DNA of 13,686 bases from Pseudomonadota bacterium (lineage in GTDB: Bacteria > Pseudomonadota > Alphaproteobacteria > Caulobacterales > Caulobacteraceae), in NCBI GenBank assembly GCA_023412655.1, contig JAEYNH010000006.1, positions 1 to 13,686 of the forward strand, read 5' to 3'. The position numbers were made by a program, and so were the translations under genes. The notes beneath the pieces were generated by a model that searched no databases, had not been told where the DNA came from, and was given only the letters and a program-made list of their open reading frames with translations. Below, in pieces: positions 12,454 through 13,686 of the stretch (position 1 is its first letter; each line of letters opens with the position of its first letter).

Positions 12454-13590
12454 CTATTCCGCTGCCAGCGGCGCCTTCCTAGCCGCTTCGATCTCGGCGG
12501 CCCGCGCTTCGACGAGCTCCACGATGTGGTCGACCATCCTGGCGTTGTCCATCTTGTGATCGGGCTTGCCGGCCAGGTAGACCATCCCCGAGCCCTTGCC
12601 GCCGCCGGTGAAGCCCACGTCGGTCATCAGCGCCTCGCCGGGGCCGTTCACCACGCAGCCGATGATCGAAAGGCTCATGGAGGTGGAGATGTGCGCCAGG
12701 CGCTCCTCCAGCTTTTCCACCGTCTCGATGACGTTGAAGCCCTGCCGGGCGCAGGACGGGCAGGCGATGATGTTGACGCCCCGGTGGCGCAGGCCGAGCG
12801 ACTTGAGGATATCGAAGCCGACCTTGATCTCTTCCACGGGATCGGCGGCCAGGCTGACGCGGATGGTGTCCCCGATGCCGGCCCACAGCAGCGAGCCGAT
12901 GCCGATGGCGCTCTTGACCGTTCCGGTCCGCAGGGCGCCCGCCTCGGTGACCCCAAGATGCAGCGGGCAGTCGATGGCCTCGGCCAGCTGCTGATAGGCC
13001 GCCGCAGTCATGAAGGGATCGGACGCCTTCACGCTGATCTTGAACTCGTGGAAGTCGTGGTCCTGCAGGATGCGGGCGTGGTTCAGCGCGCTCTCGACCA
13101 TGGCGTCAGGGCAGGGCTCGCCGTACTTCTCCAGCAGGTCGCGCTCGAGCGAGCCGGCGTTCACCCCGATCCGCATGGAGCAGCCGTGGTCCCGCGCCGC
13201 CTGGATCACCTCGCGGACACGGTCGGGCGAGCCGATGTTGCCGGGGTTGATCCTCAGGCAGGCCGCGCCCGCCTCCGCCGCTTCGATGCCGCGGCGGTAG
13301 TGGAAGTGGATGTCGGCGACCAGAGGCACCTTGGCTTCGCGGGCGATGGTGCGGAAGGCGGCGGTGGAGTCCTCATCGGGACACGACACGCGGACGATGT
13401 CGGCGCCGGCCTCCTCGAGGCGGCGGATCTGGTCGAGGGTGGCCGCGGCGTCTGCGGTCACGGTGTTGGTCATCGACTGGACGGTGATGGGCGCGTCGCC
13501 GCCGACCTCGACCTGGCCGACCCGGATCTTGCGCGAGGGGCGGCGGTGGATCGCCCGCCAGGGCCGGTGGTGGTTCGGATCTGCGCTCAT
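12454..13590 (-). CDS. ispG: 4-hydroxy-3-methylbut-2-en-1-yl diphosphate synthase IspG (GcpE)
   Basis: This 378-residue, full-length enzyme performs the sixth-stage reductive step of the MEP isoprenoid pathway, turning ME-cPP into HMBPP, in the cytoplasm. It carries a [4Fe-4S] cluster. The TIM-barrel part shows VQSMTNT, ADIVRVSCPDEDS, PLVADIHFHY and CLRINPGNIG. The C-terminal cluster domain shows IIACPSCARQ (C277, C280) and IIGCVVNGPGEA (C312, with E319 as the fourth ligand), matching E. coli C270, C273, C305 and E312. It needs an electron donor such as flavodoxin or ferredoxin, not encoded here. The frame extends upstream to 13641, but ATG 13590 (MSADPNHHRPW) gives the usual family start. 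It is followed at 57 bp by the kinase gene on the same strand. Confidence 0.96.
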   Translation of the reverse strand: MSADPNHHRPWRAIHRRPSRKIRVGQVEVGGDAPITVQSMTNTVTADAAATLDQIRRLEEAGADIVRVSCPDEDSTAAFRTIAREAKVPLVADIHFHYRRGIEAAEAGAACLRINPGNIGSPDRVREVIQAARDHGCSMRIGVNAGSLERDLLEKYGEPCPDAMVESALNHARILQDHDFHEFKISVKASDPFMTAAAYQQLAEAIDCPLHLGVTEAGALRTGTVKSAIGIGSLLWAGIGDTIRVSLAADPVEEIKVGFDILKSLGLRHRGVNIIACPSCARQGFNVIETVEKLEERLAHISTSMSLSIIGCVVNGPGEALMTDVGFTGGGKGSGMVYLAGKPDHKMDNARMVDHIVELVEARAAEIEAARKAPLAAE

Positions 13591-13686
13591 GGCCGGCGGA
13601 AAATAAGGCCTTTGCCGCGCGGGCCCAACCCCCTGCGTCATCGCCGGCCGGACCCAGCCGGGCCGATCAGGGCGGCGGAGCGGGGG
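13591..13686. other. Upstream region of ispG, cut by the window edge
   Basis: These 96 bp are GC-rich and must hold or lead to the ispG promoter on the minus strand. I see only a weak TTGGGCC/TTATTT-like pair and no clear operator or gene. Confidence 0.3.

Overview
The window looks like ordinary chromosome from a GC-rich alphaproteobacterium. Caulobacterales (Caulobacter or Phenylobacterium type) is most likely. The reasons are a DUF4167 gene next to prmC, HWE-type histidine kinase architecture, RcnB-like and Zur/TonB-receptor genes, and two promoter candidates resembling the Caulobacter housekeeping consensus (TTGACGS, N10-14, GCTANAWC). This placement rests on gene content, not on a database search. 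I see no phage, transposase, CRISPR array, tRNA or rRNA.

Left part (1-3690), metal handling. The window opens inside an RcnB-like periplasmic protein gene on the plus strand (5' end missing). It converges with a two-gene minus-strand unit: zur (zinc-responsive Fur-family repressor, with all E. coli Zur-type zinc ligands recognisable) followed by a small HAD-type 5'(3')-deoxyribonucleotidase-like gene. Divergent from zur is a TonB-dependent receptor of the ZnuD type with a His/Asp-rich external loop. A perfect TGTTAT-N3-ATAACA Zur box lies in the shared 95-bp gap, over the -10 region of a TTGACA promoter. Together these form a compact zinc-starvation module.

Middle part (3691-9028), translation termination. 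On the minus strand lie prfA (RF1), a MOSC-domain gene, prmC (the RF methyltransferase) overlapping the MOSC gene, and a DUF4167 gene with a long Arg/Asp/Gly-rich tail. A YihY/BrkB-type membrane protein gene on the plus strand sits between prfA and the MOSC gene and shares a CTAG with the prfA stop. DUF4167 appears to have its own promoter, overlapping the end of prmC, with a 58-codon leader ORF that ends in an ATGA overlap with the DUF4167 start.

Right part (9029-13686). A small single-pass membrane protein gene (plus) is followed by a strong bidirectional terminator. Then come four minus-strand genes, in transcription order ispG (isoprenoid synthesis), an orphan PAS-GAF-HWE histidine kinase, a Crp/Fnr-type regulator, and a conserved-looking 97-residue beta-rich protein of unknown function.

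The main items for a second look are the zur/HAD/znuD module, the leader ORF and promoter before DUF4167, the split prfA-prmC pair, and the two small unknown proteins. I did not find a clearly new multi-gene system.
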